A stretch of 64,000 nt of DNA, taken from Ridgeia piscesae (Eukaryota > Annelida > Polychaeta > Sabellida > Siboglinidae). The stretch spans positions 66,001 through 130,000 of the forward strand of contig JAODUO010000185.1 of the NCBI GenBank assembly GCA_025642075.2. Direction: 5' to 3'. A program made the position numbers and the translations under genes. Within the stretch, counting starts at the first letter, position 1; each line of letters starts with the position of its first letter. Under the pieces are notes generated by a model. That model had not been told where the DNA came from. It saw only the letters and a list, made by a program, of their open reading frames with translations, and ran no database searches. This document shows positions 27,630 through 38,190 of the stretch, piece after piece.

Positions 27630-29531
27630 ACACACACACACACACACTAATTGACCACATCAAATTAGTTTCTACATGTTTATTTGTCTGCTGGTGCCAC
27701 CAGTAACTTACATCGAAGGTTGCATTTTTCGGTGAGAGATATTCGCAGGTACTGGTGGTGCCTTCCAAACGTGTCTGTGAGAAACTCAGAAAAAGGCCCC
27801 ACTTCTTTGCTTTCAAAGTACTCTTTCACTCGCTTCCTCCGAGAGGCCGCCTGATCAGGCTGCAAATAAACATATAAATATTCATACATATGAAAATAAC
27901 AAAATCTTCAGCTGTTCAAAAAACACACAAGAGAGTGCTATCTCACATACATTCACCATGGACTTGTACAAATAAAAGACAGAATAGAAATATTACTTTT
28001 ACGTAGATATTTAGGCTGACCAAAACATCCAGTGTAAAGAGACACAGTGTCTGAATATAGACTCTTTGTTATTTTTAATTTGTTGCCCATCAACACTCGA
28101 CGTCCCAGTCACTGAGCTGATGACCTGCCAACCAGAATAATGTCTTCAAACAGGTCTATGTCGCTGTGACCTGTAGGTTGTAGATTGTATCTTACAATAT
28201 ATATTCTTATTCACTTGAGGCATGACAGGAGTCACTCAGCCATCTCACCTGCAGGTGGCTGGATAACAATAGACACAATGTCAACAGATGAAAGAAGCAC
28301 TCTGACACTTCCCCCACCAATGTACGTCCAGCTGCAGCATAGATTCCTCAGTGGCAAGGGGTTAACCTATTTATGTGTATTTAACTAATTATGACATATT
28401 AGTTTGGGTTTAAACAGTGGCCATATATAACATTTTCATTGTTGCTGATTTGTTCTGAAGACAATATTTCATGAAAAAAGCTGCTTCTAGAACCAAAAAG
28501 AAACTTGAACGCAAGATGCCCACATAGGAACAATCAACAATTTTATTAATGCTATGTTGTCTTTCGTTGTTCAGTTGTGTGAACGCTACTGGCAGCTGAC
28601 ATTAGCAGCAAATTGTTCTGGATCCCTACCCCAGTGGGACAAAATAAATTATTCTTTGAACTATTCTAAATCTAATGAGCCAGCTTCGACATCTAAATGT
28701 AATACACCCTGTAGTCCCATATGTGAAACTTATAAATATATATACTCAGACACACATACGCAGAAAGACAGACATGGTTAACATATAAATATACACTGAC
28801 TACTACAAAGCTTGTATGGCTAATGATCTATCTGATTAGTGAGAAACGTGGACAAAACACTGTACAAATTGTCTCATTGTGTCATTACATTGAACTGCCA
28901 CAATCAGACAGGTCTCCTAAGCGACATAGCAAATTAAAGTTAATCCATTGAAAAAGGTAATGATGTAAAACGTGGTTGGTCTGGTATGCCCTTGTGTGGA
29001 CCTCCATAATGACTCAGTTGTGCAATCACGTTCAATGTACTTAGGCTACTTACAAGTGGCAGGGGTCAGGTAGATGCAGACGTGGCTCAATTCCAGTCCA
29101 GAATCGACCGTCAATGTATGTTGCACAACTATATTTTACAATGGAAAACTAAGTTTGTTCAGCCTTCCTGTGTAACCACAGATACATCACTCTTAGCTAT
29201 GTTTAAAGTACTGATTTATCAACAGAGGTGATGTACACAGAAGTCATCTAATCTGTTTGATTACATTACTCTCAAGTGGTGTACTGATTACATAATTAGT
29301 TGTTCTGAAAGGCAGTGATAAAATAATACATAACAACTTTCAGTTGGACTTGTAAATATTCTGCTATTTCAGATAATTTAAAACCATGCATACTTCAAAA
29401 CCCGTATTTTTCACGCAGTTTGTAAAGATACATCCCAGCCTTGTATTTGAAAAGAGATTGCCACCAGAGAACTGCATGTTGACAAGAACGCCAAATGGTT
29501 TATCGAGGGAATTATACAGATCTTTGTGTAT

Positions 29532-29585
<54 letters not shown>

Positions 29586-31308
29586 ATAGCAAATTTTATG
29601 CATATCACTTTTGCAGGTCATCTGTCATCACAAGTGAACCACATTATGCTCCCACTCAAGCAGGGATGTCTTATGTAACATGTGGTATAGTGAAAAATGT
29701 TTCAAACATCTACATCATTTATGAATACTCCAGAAAACTGTTCTCTTCGTATGTGTGGCTGTCAGACATTTTTGCTAGTCATAGTTATAGTAGATAAAAT
29801 ACTAATGAACCCTTGTCCCACAGAGGTCCCTTGGCAGTATTCACTATATACAGCTGTATACGATTAAACAAGTATCAGTAGGAAATGTATCCATAAGGAA
29901 GACAATATTTGAAATTGTCAGTTCACAATTAAGAGTCTACTTGGAATACACATCCAGAAGTCCAGGTGTATACCTAACAAATTTGGAATATTTTTTTAAA
30001 ATGTGAAGATAACCTTAGACCATAGGTGTTTGTTCTATGATTTCCAGAAGCAGAATGATAACTTTGGCTTTCTGGCATGACAACTATCTTTCCAAATAAA
30101 TATCAGAACATTTATTTTGAATGTTTGTCATAATGTAATTTAGGAAGTATTTAGCCACAATAACATTTTTCTATGTTTTGACTTGGCATGCAAAGCAGAA
30201 AGCCATCAAAGTAATACCATTTAATTCAGGTGTAAAATGAAGACGGTCACTTCACAGTATCTCGATTTCACAGAATGTCACACGAAACCAACACATCTGT
30301 ACAGCAGGCTGTATTAGCAAGTGACTACTGAAACACTTACCAGGTAGTTGCTAAGAATTATTCAGTTTTGGTTTAACTGTTATGTTGGTCTTATTACTAT
30401 TATATAAAATAATTTATTTTAAATTTAAATCAGTCTGAACAGCTCATTGGTGTTGATGCATGTATCTTCAAAGTAAATAATGTGTTAATTAATAAATCTA
30501 TTTTATTTAAAATATAGATTTAATTTCCCTTAATCTCTTGATCTATTTATATGCTTAAGTTATGTAGATGTAGGTAATCATATTTGTAATGTCAACAGAC
30601 TTACTGAATGTTCAGCCTGCATGCAATGTACACGTACACAGTTTGGGATTGCTGTTCTAGTTCGTGCATCACAAACAACGTGCAGAACGGTGCCACACAG
30701 AGAATCTGTATGCTGCAATGTTTCTGAGAATTCATGTAGTATATGCATGCTGCACATGTATGATACACATTACAGAACTCTGCAACAATTGTTGGACAGG
30801 TGTGTTCCAAACGCCAGTTAGATCTTCACTTACCATAATCAATTATTACTATATTAAAATGCGCACCAACATGTATGATGTATTCACAATTGTCTCTGTT
30901 TAGCCAGGATACCCAGGTCCACACCACATCGTAACTCTTAAAGCCCTAAAGGCTAAAAGACCAATTCCCAGAGTCTGAGCCTAAGGACGAGACTACTACG
31001 TCTACATTACAATCTATTATCTAGTTGTACTATTTAGACCAAATATAATCTTAGCTGACCTGGTGGACAAGAAAGCGGACGCTTTTCGACGTAACAGAAA
31101 ATGCAAATTCATCAACAGCCCTAACAGCTCCACGACTAGGACGACATTTGACAACATTATTTGTATATACAACAACTACCTGTACAGGCTGTGGAAGGGG
31201 GTGTGCCGCTGGCGGCGCTGCGCTGCAGAGGCTGGCGTGTGCGAGCCGACACTTCGAGACACCGCACAGGTGCCGGGCAGACGACCGCAGTACACAAAGC
31301 GCCATCAT
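19320..31308 (-). CDS. MOCS1: MOCS1: bicistronic GTP 3',8-cyclase (MoaA) and cyclic pyranopterin monophosphate synthase (MoaC)
   Basis: The gene has ten exons on the minus strand: 31180-31308, 27712-27859, 26738-26905, 25676-25908, 24912-24983, 23865-24017, 22986-23096, 21453-21573, 20784-20835, 19320-20206. It performs the first step of molybdenum cofactor synthesis, GTP to cyclic pyranopterin monophosphate, in mitochondria. MOCS1A shows the radical-SAM CxxxCxxC motif (CNLRCQYC, split by the exon 2/3 junction), the TGGEP motif, and the second Fe-S cluster set CGSC plus a Cys 14 residues on. It ends ...RPMILIGG. Exons 1-9 give exactly 396 residues when the stop follows the double glycine. Exons 1-8 plus 10 give 673 residues, a MOCS1A-MOCS1B fusion, close to the known vertebrate fusion size. 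Exon 1 was chosen because it starts Met-Met, has a basic, acid-free leader and ends in phase with exon 2. Introns hold AT repeats, a minisatellite and part of a segmental duplication. Confidence 0.93.
20784..20835 (-). CDS. MOCS1: MOCS1 exon 9: 52-nt cassette encoding the MOCS1A double-glycine end
   Basis: The acceptor TTTCAG precedes 20835 and the donor is GTGAGT after 20784. It encodes [16 protein letters not shown] plus GG of the next codon. Spliced to exon 10 (which begins ATAAAT) it reads GGA TAA; with the intron retained it reads GGG TGA. Both give the double-glycine terminus and a stop, the form known to be needed for MoaA activity. Because 52 is not a multiple of three, skipping it changes the frame so that exon 8 enters the MoaC frame. 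Confidence 0.85.
21453..21573 (-). CDS. MOCS1: MOCS1 exon 8, bordered by its own splice-site satellite
   Basis: It encodes [20 protein letters not shown] and onward to ERGHA, matching the MOCS1A region after the CGSC motif. The Cys in VCLFG is the third ligand of the C-terminal Fe-S cluster. The acceptor is CCTTGTAG at 21574 and the donor GTTGGT at 21452. The first 27-30 bases of this exon and its acceptor are what the adjacent 36-bp array repeats. Confidence 0.92.
21574..22780 (-). repeat. 36-bp minisatellite carrying a 3' splice site and exon 8 start
   Basis: About 33 copies fill the intron side of exon 8. In the sense direction each unit is the exon 8 start (GTGTGTCTGTTTGGTAACAC, then GGAGGTGTC) followed by TCGTAG or TCGTATG. 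Copies with TCGTAG reproduce a usable AG acceptor. Copies with TCGTATG or TCGTG have lost it. The unit is 12 codons, so all copies stay in the exon 8 frame, and each TAG acceptor is also an in-frame stop. Confidence 0.95.
26166..26207. other. Perfect 14-bp inverted repeat
   Basis: TTCTTGTGAGTTGT and its exact reverse complement are separated by 14 bases in a MOCS1 intron. It may be the remnant of a small fold-back element; no function is assigned. Confidence 0.75.
27364..27655. repeat. Compound (AT)n / (CA)n microsatellite
   Basis: Alternating AT tracts with ATAAAT spacers and a terminal short CA run, beside MOCS1 exon 2 in intron 2. The Tyr-Ile reading frames across it are artefacts. Confidence 0.95.
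27860..31179 (-). other. MOCS1 intron 1
   Basis: This 3.3-kb intron holds no recognisable gene. It includes a CA/TA compound repeat near 29530-29580. From about 29292 onward it is part of a unit duplicated at 34963-38160. Confidence 0.75.
31180..31308 (-). CDS. MOCS1: MOCS1 exon 1: start and mitochondrial leader
   Basis: It encodes 43 residues beginning [14 protein letters not shown] and ending PLPQPVQ, rich in Arg, Ala, Ser and Leu with no acidic residue, as expected for a mitochondrial presequence. The donor is GTAGTT. The phase joins exactly to [10 protein letters not shown] of exon 2. This exon is absent from the second copy of the duplication. Confidence 0.75.
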
Positions 31309-31411
31309 CCACGACCAGTACTGAAACTGCTGCGCCACTCCGTCAAATGTCTAATGTAAACAGAAAACATCTTTGGGTGATCCGAGTCGAGTGCACGCAG
31401 TCACGACGGCC
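31309..31411. promoter_or_regulatory. Putative bidirectional promoter of MOCS1 and GST copy 1
   Basis: The MOCS1 start (31308, minus) and the proposed GST first exon (31412, plus) diverge from about 100 bases. The surrounding 31190-31440 is clearly more GC- and CpG-rich than its AT-rich neighbourhood, and there is no obvious TATA box. Transcription starts cannot be placed from sequence. Confidence 0.5.
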
Positions 31412-33505
31412 ATGCGCGGTGGACGCTCCGAACCGGTGAGTCCTTGACCCTTGACCCGCGCCCTCTACTGGCGGTTCCTACTCGGCAAACATCGCCATCT
31501 TTCGGCCAAGGTGGTGTCCAGCGACGAAATAATAATAGCGGTCTGTTCGTGGTCCGAGTCTGTTCTCCAAAGGTTTTATTGGTAACAAGACGTTACAGTT
31601 AAGTTATATTCGTAACTGTAATTGAACTATGATTGCCGGTTGCCTGTACAACTTTGCAAGATGTATCATCGCTCTGCCTCTGCTCTGACTCTGTTCGTGA
31701 CAAGTCACAACCCAAAAAATAATTAAAATCCCGACACGATCTGACAGTTTTTTCACGTTTGTCGTCTGCATAAGCAATATAATGGATGGAGCCTGTTAAT
31801 TTTTTTACATATCAAAATAAACTTAAATACCGAAAAGAAAAACGTGGAATACGAACACATTCTGTGCACTACGGCAATTAAGGGTTAGTGATATGGACGG
31901 ATGAGACTATTCGCAGAGCAGCTCTGCGAATAAGGTCACATTCGCCACTATTCGCCACTATATTCACTGCTCTGCGAATTAGGGAACCAGTGCCAGTGTT
32001 GGCAGAGCAGTGACGTCACTGCTCTGCGAATAGATGCGAGTGTGACCTTATTCGCATAGCTACTCTGCGATGAGCCTGTCCATAGTGATATTGGCACTGA
32101 CAGCGCCCTCTTCTGATATTATGGCAACAGTAATGACCAACTAATTAATAAAAGTACAAAAACTGACTAAAATAGTGTCAAATCCACATCACATTTCGGC
32201 CATCCATGTGTTCCAGTCAGTCTGTTTTTTCATATATTGTGACTTTTTAATTTGTGTTTTTGTCAAAAAAGTCATACATACAGTAACTATATTTAAATAG
32301 TGCATATGCATGTCTGTGCTAATCATAGCTATAAATAGAACACACCAGTAGATAGGGGAAAGATGAACAATCTAACTCTGGTTCTAACTAAGGTATCGTC
32401 ACATATACAATTATAATCTATATGATTATGTCCATTGCTATTTATATTATCCCACGAACACATGGTGACATGACACCAATAAGCTTTGTTGACAGGAATG
32501 GTATATTATTAATATAATGTTCATAGATATTCTGAATGACAGTTACCAGGGTAGGGTTAACGAATTTCATAAATGAATAGTTATAATGTCTCATTTCCAA
32601 AGTTTTTTTTTAATTGTGGTAAAATATAATATACATTTGGATAATAAGTATGTGTTAAAATATGTATATTTTTAAACTTATGAATATCAAACTAAATACT
32701 GTACATGGTTAAAACATAGAATATAAAATAAATTTGTTTCCTTCAGGATTGTAAGTGCAAACGCAAGACCGAGGGAGGTGAAACTGAATGTGTCATGGCG
32801 TCCCTGCCCAAGTTGTACTGTGCCTGGTTCTGTCCATTTGCCCAGAGGGCGTGGATATCACTGCTGCACAAAGGCATTGAATTTGAGTACATTGAACAGG
32901 ATCCGTATGACAAGAGTGCCGAGTGGTTGGCAGTGAACCCTCGAGGTCTGGTTCCCGCCATCCTCCACATTGGCAGAGCCGTTTATGAATCACAGGTCTG
33001 CATCGAATATGTAGACGAAGCCTGGCCTGACGGAAAGTCCCTCCTCCCAAAGGATGCGTACGAAAGAGCCTTTGTGCGCATATGGAGTGACCATATAGCA
33101 AAGAAAATAGTCCCGCCGTTCTATGCCATGTTGATCAAGGAAACTGAACAAGAGCGACAGGAATCAAAAGATGCACTTATCAACAATATACAGCTGATCA
33201 TGAATGCCATGTCAGAGAACGGGCCCTTCTTTCTCGGTAAAGAATTTGGAATGGTCGACATAATGCTTGCACCATACGCACAACGAATTCCCATTCTGCT
33301 CAAGACCTACAGGGGGTTCGATATTCCAAATAATGAGAAGTTCAGTCGTTATTATCAATGGTGGAATGCTGTGAAAGAGGTTGATGCAGTGAAGAAAACA
33401 TTTCAACCAGAGGATAACTTGATTTCCAAGTACAAACGTTATACAGATGGCACAGCTAAAACAGAGGTTGCTGATGCAATTCGCCAGGGGAAAGGACTGC
33501 CCTAG
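31412..33505 (+). CDS. Omega-class glutathione transferase, copy 1
   Basis: The proposed exon 1 (31412-31435, MRGGRSEP, donor GTGAGT) joins in phase to exon 2 (32747-33505, acceptor TTCCTTCAG). That gives 260 residues; starting instead at ATG 32795 gives 236. The thioredoxin-fold N-terminus has WFCPFAQR with the Cys nucleophile typical of omega and lambda classes, VPAI with the cis-proline, and ES that binds the glutathione glutamyl group. The helical C-terminal domain has DIMLAPYAQRIPIL. Omega enzymes reduce dehydroascorbate, mixed disulfides and methylated arsenic; the substrate here is unknown. Exon 2 is open in frame from its acceptor, which supports an upstream coding exon. The exact exon 1 is inferred. 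Confidence 0.88.
31895..32082. mobile_element. 188-bp MITE with terminal inverted repeats, copy 1
   Basis: The ends pair as inverted repeats of about 45 bp (GGAC...CTCTGCGAATAAGGTCACA and its inverse). The element is flanked by the direct repeat TAGTGATAT at 31886-31894 and 32083-32091, a 9-bp target-site duplication. The centre holds a perfect 26-bp palindrome (32002-32027) around TGACGTCA. It lies in the GST intron. Confidence 0.75.
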
Positions 33506-33696
33506 GATTGCCTATGGGAAAGGATTGCCCTAGGTGGCCTGAGGGGAAGGACTGGCATAGACTAACCTTCCTAAGTTTTGTATATGTAATATATGATATC
33601 GACATAATTTTTGGTTTGGTCAAACATATCTTGTCTATTGCTATAATTTTTACTGTAATACCAGCAACTGTTTGTCTTTGTGGACTGACTAGAACA

Positions 33697-33702
33697 ATTA
33701 AA
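33697..33702 (+). terminator. GST copy 1 poly(A) signal (ATTAAA variant)
   Basis: ATTAAA lies about 190 bases past the stop. The AATAAA present at the matching place in GST copy 3 is altered here (GTAAAAGAAATCATGG instead of GTAAAATAAATTATGG). Confidence 0.45.
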
Positions 33703-33799
33703 AGTGTGTAAAAGAAATCATGGTTGTTTCGTTTCATACTCAGTAGCCCAAGTCTAGTAGCACTGGCATCATTTCAGCTTATTTAGTTGATGACCACCA

Positions 33800-33945
33800 A
33801 CTAGCTCTCCATTCTTAACTCTCCATCACTGAACTCTCCACCATTGAACTCTCCATTCCTAAACCCTGCACACTTGAACTCTTTACCATTGAACTCTCCA
33901 ATCGGAAGTTTATCCTTGAACTTTTAACCATTGAACTCTCCATCC
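33800..33945 (+). repeat. Short degenerate array of a 15-bp unit
   Basis: CCATTGAACTCTCC-type units recur downstream of GST copy 1, and again at about 44695-44840. The same motif is expanded at 47401-47590 behind GST copy 3. Confidence 0.75.
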
Positions 33946-34188
33946 TTCATAACAACTAAAGAAAAATTTAGAGGAAAGAAGTAACAATTAACAGCGTTAA
34001 TTTTACAAAAGTACATACTTCCCAATTTCAACAAGCCAGATATTTACAACCCTAGTGGTAACTTGCAGAGGATGACAAATTACATTAAAATGATTAAATA
34101 TATCTTTATGCTATTACATGTGTTGGTTTGAGAAAAAATTGCAACAAAACACCTGCCTTTTGAATAAGTTTTGTATGTTCAAATCTCA

Positions 34189-34535
34189 GGAGCGGTGCTG
34201 TAGAGTGCCAGACTGTCAGTCAAGGGGACAGTGGTTCAATCCCACCTACCACCATTTCAAAAACTAGGCAGTTTCATTCACCCCACATTTGCCTGTGTCT
34301 TTCGGAAGAGACCATAAAAGCTGGTGGTCCCTTCTATCTGGTGTCTATGCCAGGGGAACTTGGAAAGTGAAATATCCCACACAGCCACAGAGAGTCAATG
34401 TGTACCCTGTAGTGGACTCACTAATTCTAGAGAAGGACAACTCCTGCGTTAGCCCAAGTTTATGCTGTTTGGAGGAAACCACATGAGAATCAACCATGGG
34501 TACAGTAGGGCAGCGCAACGACCCCTGGCTTGTAA
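34189..34535 (+). mobile_element. tRNA-derived SINE-like element
   Basis: The head resembles a tRNA gene, with a box-B match GGTTCAATCCC at 34233-34243. It is followed by a body containing CTTTCGGAAGAGACC and GGTGGTCCCTTC, like the conserved body found in several invertebrate SINE families. There is no tRNA fold that I trust, so this is not called a tRNA gene. Confidence 0.55.
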
Positions 34536-34540
34536 GGATA

Positions 34541-34565
34541 ATGTACGGTAGACGCTCCGAAACCG
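34541..34565 (+). other. Second GST exon-1-like block
   Basis: ATGTACGGTAGACGCTCCGA matches exon 1 of GST copy 1, but the donor position reads GCGAAT and one extra A changes the phase. Joined to the exon of GST copy 2 it would read into TAA, so it is probably not a working coding exon for that copy. Confidence 0.45.
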
Positions 34566-35159
34566 GCGAATCTAATATGCGCCCTCTACTGGCGCTTCCT
34601 GCTCGGCAAACATCGCCCGCTAAAGCACCGGCAAAATTGTATCATGCAACGAAATAAAATTTCTATTCGTGGGCCGAGTCTGTTCTCCGATGTTAGAAGG
34701 TTTCCTTGATAAAAAGGCATTGCAGTTAAGTTATATTTGCAAATCTAATTGATCTACGATTGACTACAACTTAGCAAGATGTATCGCACTGTTCATGACA
34801 AGTCACAACCCAAATCACAAATCCCGACGCGATCTGACGGTGTTGTCGTCTGTTAGAAATTACCATAAGCAGTCTATTATAAAAGCAGCCGAATTTTAAG
34901 ATGTTGCATATATAAATAAACTTAAAAACAGATTAAAAAATCCAGCAAAAATGCTATATTATATAATTAGTTGTTCTGAAAGGCAGTGATAAAATACCAC
35001 ATAACAACTTTCAGTTGGACCCGTATTTTTCACGTAGTTTGTGAAGATACATCCCAGCTTTGTATTTGAAAAGAGATTGCCACCAGAGAATGAACTGCGT
35101 GTGGCATGTTGACAAGAACGCCAAATGGTTTATCGAGGGAATTATACAGATCTTTGTGT

Positions 35160-35227
35160 ATACACACACACACACGCACACACGCACACACGCACACACG
35201 CACACACGCACACACACACACACACAC
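35160..35227. repeat. (CA)n repeat with CG interruptions
   Basis: A CACACG/CACACA tract matching the plain CA/TA repeat at the same place in duplication copy 1. Confidence 0.9.
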
Positions 35228-35305
35228 CCACATATAATATATATTTATATATATCACTTTTGCAGGTCATCTGTCATCACAAGTGAACCACATTATGCTC
35301 CCACT

Positions 35306-36815
35306 TGTGTGTTCATTACGCAGGCAAGTAGGTGTGTACTGAGGACACATTGAGAGGTGGTCTGAACAGACTGACTGTCATCAATGCAGTGGAACCAGTT
35401 TGTTGACGGCCAACTGGACCTGAACTGACCAGTAAAATTACCAGTATGAACATGAGCTGACACTACTAGCATACTTATTACAAGACCCTAAGAAATAATG
35501 AAATGAGTCTGCCAACTCTGTATGGTACAATGATACTCGCATAAATTCCCAATAACAATTAGTGTCCAAAAATAAACCATAACTAGATCTACAATATGGT
35601 ATCATTGGCCTACTTGGTTCACAAGCATAGACTGACATCGATAAAGTACCATATAATATTTTCTTAATTACCTACATTAAGATCCACAGATAGCTCTGAG
35701 ACCTGTAATACATAATTAGTTATGATCATTGTGTGAGGTTGGCCTGGATTAAAAAATGCACTGATCAGTACAAAGTGTATACCTGATGCTCCACCAGATT
35801 AGCAAGAAACCTGGGCAGGACACCAGATTATGATCAAGTATGAAACGTATCCATGTATCATTAGAGGAATTGATCAGACACGTGTCTCTCTAGTTAGCTT
35901 ATGCAACAGAAGTTTGTCTGGACACTGAATAAGATCAAGAGACCAGGCAGACTGGTCTGAACTTGTGTAAACTTGTCAAGCACCTTCACAAGTAAGCTTG
36001 GTAGAATTACATGATCACGTTCAGTGCATCAAACTATAATTGAAGCAGTGAATGTGTGTGTGTTTGTCCATGCTTGCATACAGGTATTTTAACATTTTCC
36101 TTCCATATAAGGTGCCAAACTTTCAGGAATTAATCTACAAACTGGTGGAAGGGTAGTAACATGTTTATTTTTTCTGAAGTCATCTTTTGTTAAACGTTGT
36201 TCCCATTCGCCTTCAAGATGTTGGTAATGACTTTTAAATGCATCAATGCTCCGTCTTATCTGGCAGAACTTGTTCAACCACGAAAGCGTGACGGACGCCT
36301 ACGCCAGAACTATGCGCCAACACTGCACCAAGGCATAACAAAGAAGTGTATTGGTGATTCGGCCTTTGGCGCAGCAGCACCTCGACTGTGGAATGAATTA
36401 CCTGTGAACATTCGTGCATCCGAGACATTATCTATGTTTAGAAAGTGTTTAAAGACATCTTTTTAGTAGACATTTCAATTAATTCAAATTGTTTTGAAAT
36501 GACGGACATTGCTTTAGAATTTCTTTTTAGTGTCATACACGTTTTAATTAGTGTTTATGGTTTAGATTAATTTATAGATTTATATATATATATTTATATA
36601 CATATACAGTTTTAGTAAAGGTTTTAATTGTATATTAATTTATATACAAAGGTTTACTAGTACATTTTTTAAAAAAAATATATGATTTATATTAATTTAC
36701 ATTTCTATTTATTTTATTAATACACATTTAGTATATTTCTAGTATATTATTCTAAGGTTTGTATTGTATGCTTCACAAATGTAAATATAATGTTTTGACG
36801 AATCAAGCACAGTCG
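35306..36815 (+). mobile_element. Insertion in duplication copy 2 with a LINE 3' end
   Basis: Copy 1 reads CCCACTCAAGCAGGGATG without a break; copy 2 is split by 1.5 kb at this point. The insert encodes, at 36197-36466, the typical C-terminus of a non-LTR retrotransposon polyprotein (INAPSYLAELVQ, then AAPRLWNELPVNIR, then FRKCLKTSF). The rest of the element is missing or decayed. Confidence 0.75.
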
Positions 36816-38190
36816 CTCAAACAGGGATGTCTTATGTAACATGTGGTATAGTGAAAAAAATTTCAAACATCTGCATCATTTATAAATACTCCAGAAAACT
36901 TTTCTCTTCGTATGTCTGTATGTCACAGACATTTTTGCTAGTCATAGTTATAGTAGATAAAATACTAATGAACCCTTGTCCCACAGAGGTCCCTTGGCAG
37001 TATTCACTATATACAGCTGTATATGATTAAACAAGTATCAGTAGGAATTGTATCCATAAGGAAGACAATATTTGAAATTGTCAGTTCACAAGAGTCTACT
37101 TTGAATACACATGTCCTAAACAATTTGGAATATTTTTTTAAAAATGTGAAGGTAACCTTAGATCATAGGTGTTTGTTCTGTGATTTCCAGAAGCAGAATG
37201 ACAACTTTGGCTTTCTGGCATGACAACTATCTTTCCAAATAAATATCAGAACATTTATTTTGAATGTTTGTCATAATGTAATTTAGGAAGTATTTAGCCA
37301 CAATAAAATTTTTTCTATGTTTTGACTTGGCATGCAAAGCAGAAAGCCACAAAGTAATACCATTTAATTCAGGTGTAAAATGAAGACGGTCACTTCACAG
37401 TATCTCGATTTCACAGAATGTCACACGAAACCAACACATCTGTACAGCAGGCTGTATTAGCAAGTGACTACTGAAACACTTACCAGGTAGTTGCTAAGAA
37501 TTATTCAGTTTTGGTTTAACTGTTATGTTGGTCTTATTACTATTATATAAAATAATTTATTTTAAATTTAAATCAGTCTGAACAGCTCATTGGTGTTGAT
37601 GCCATGTATCTTCAAAGTAAATAATGTGTTAATTAATAAATTTATTTCATTTAAAATATAGATTTAATTTCCCTTAATCTCTTGATCTATTTATATGCTT
37701 AAGTTATGCAGATGTAGGTAATCATATTTGTAATGTCAACAGACTTACTGAATGTTCAGCCTGCATGCAATGTACACGTACACAGTTTGGGATTGCTGTT
37801 CTAGTTCGTGCATCACAAACAACGTGCAGAACGGTGCCACACAGAGAATCTGTATGCTGCAATGTTTCTGAGAATTCATGTAGTATATGCATGCTGCACA
37901 TGTATGATACACATTACAGAACTCTGCAACAATTGTTGGACAGGTGTGTTCCAAACGCCAGTTAGATCTTCACTTACCATAATCAATTATTACTATATTA
38001 AAATGCGCACCAACATGTATGATGTATTCACAATTGTCTCTGTTTAGCCAGGATACCCAGGTCCACATCAAATCGTAACTCTTAAAGCCCTAAAGGCTAA
38101 AGGACCAATTCCCAGAGTCTGAGCCTGAGGACGAGACTACTACGTCTACATTACAATCTACGTCTACATTACAACATTGCAAGATGTATC

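Larger units (their letters stand above)
29292..34962 (+). repeat. Tandem segmental duplication, copy 1 (5.7 kb)
   Basis: The copy starts in MOCS1 intron 1 (ATAATTAGTTGTTCTGAAAG) and runs through MOCS1 exon 1, the divergent promoter, GST copy 1, a SINE-like element and a second GST exon-1-like block. It ends near CAGCAAAAATGCT, where copy 2 begins with the same ATAATTAGTTG start. Corresponding stretches are nearly identical between copies. Confidence 0.88.

Noticed and set aside
30601..30903. Small conserved frames repeated at 37745-38047
   Set aside because: They are identical only because the whole segment is duplicated, and they show no codon-level signal or splice structure.
32743..33101. 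Minus-strand frames opposite GST copy 1 (also at 43634-44194 and 46343-46728)
   Set aside because: They are shadows of the GST codons, conserved only because the sense strand is.
34189..34260. A genuine tRNA gene
   Set aside because: The box-B motif is present, but I could not build a convincing cloverleaf or anticodon arm, and the sequence continues into a SINE-like body.
36197..36466. A host gene of 89 codons
   Set aside because: The sequence is the standard C-terminal end of LINE polyproteins and sits in an insertion missing from the other duplication copy.
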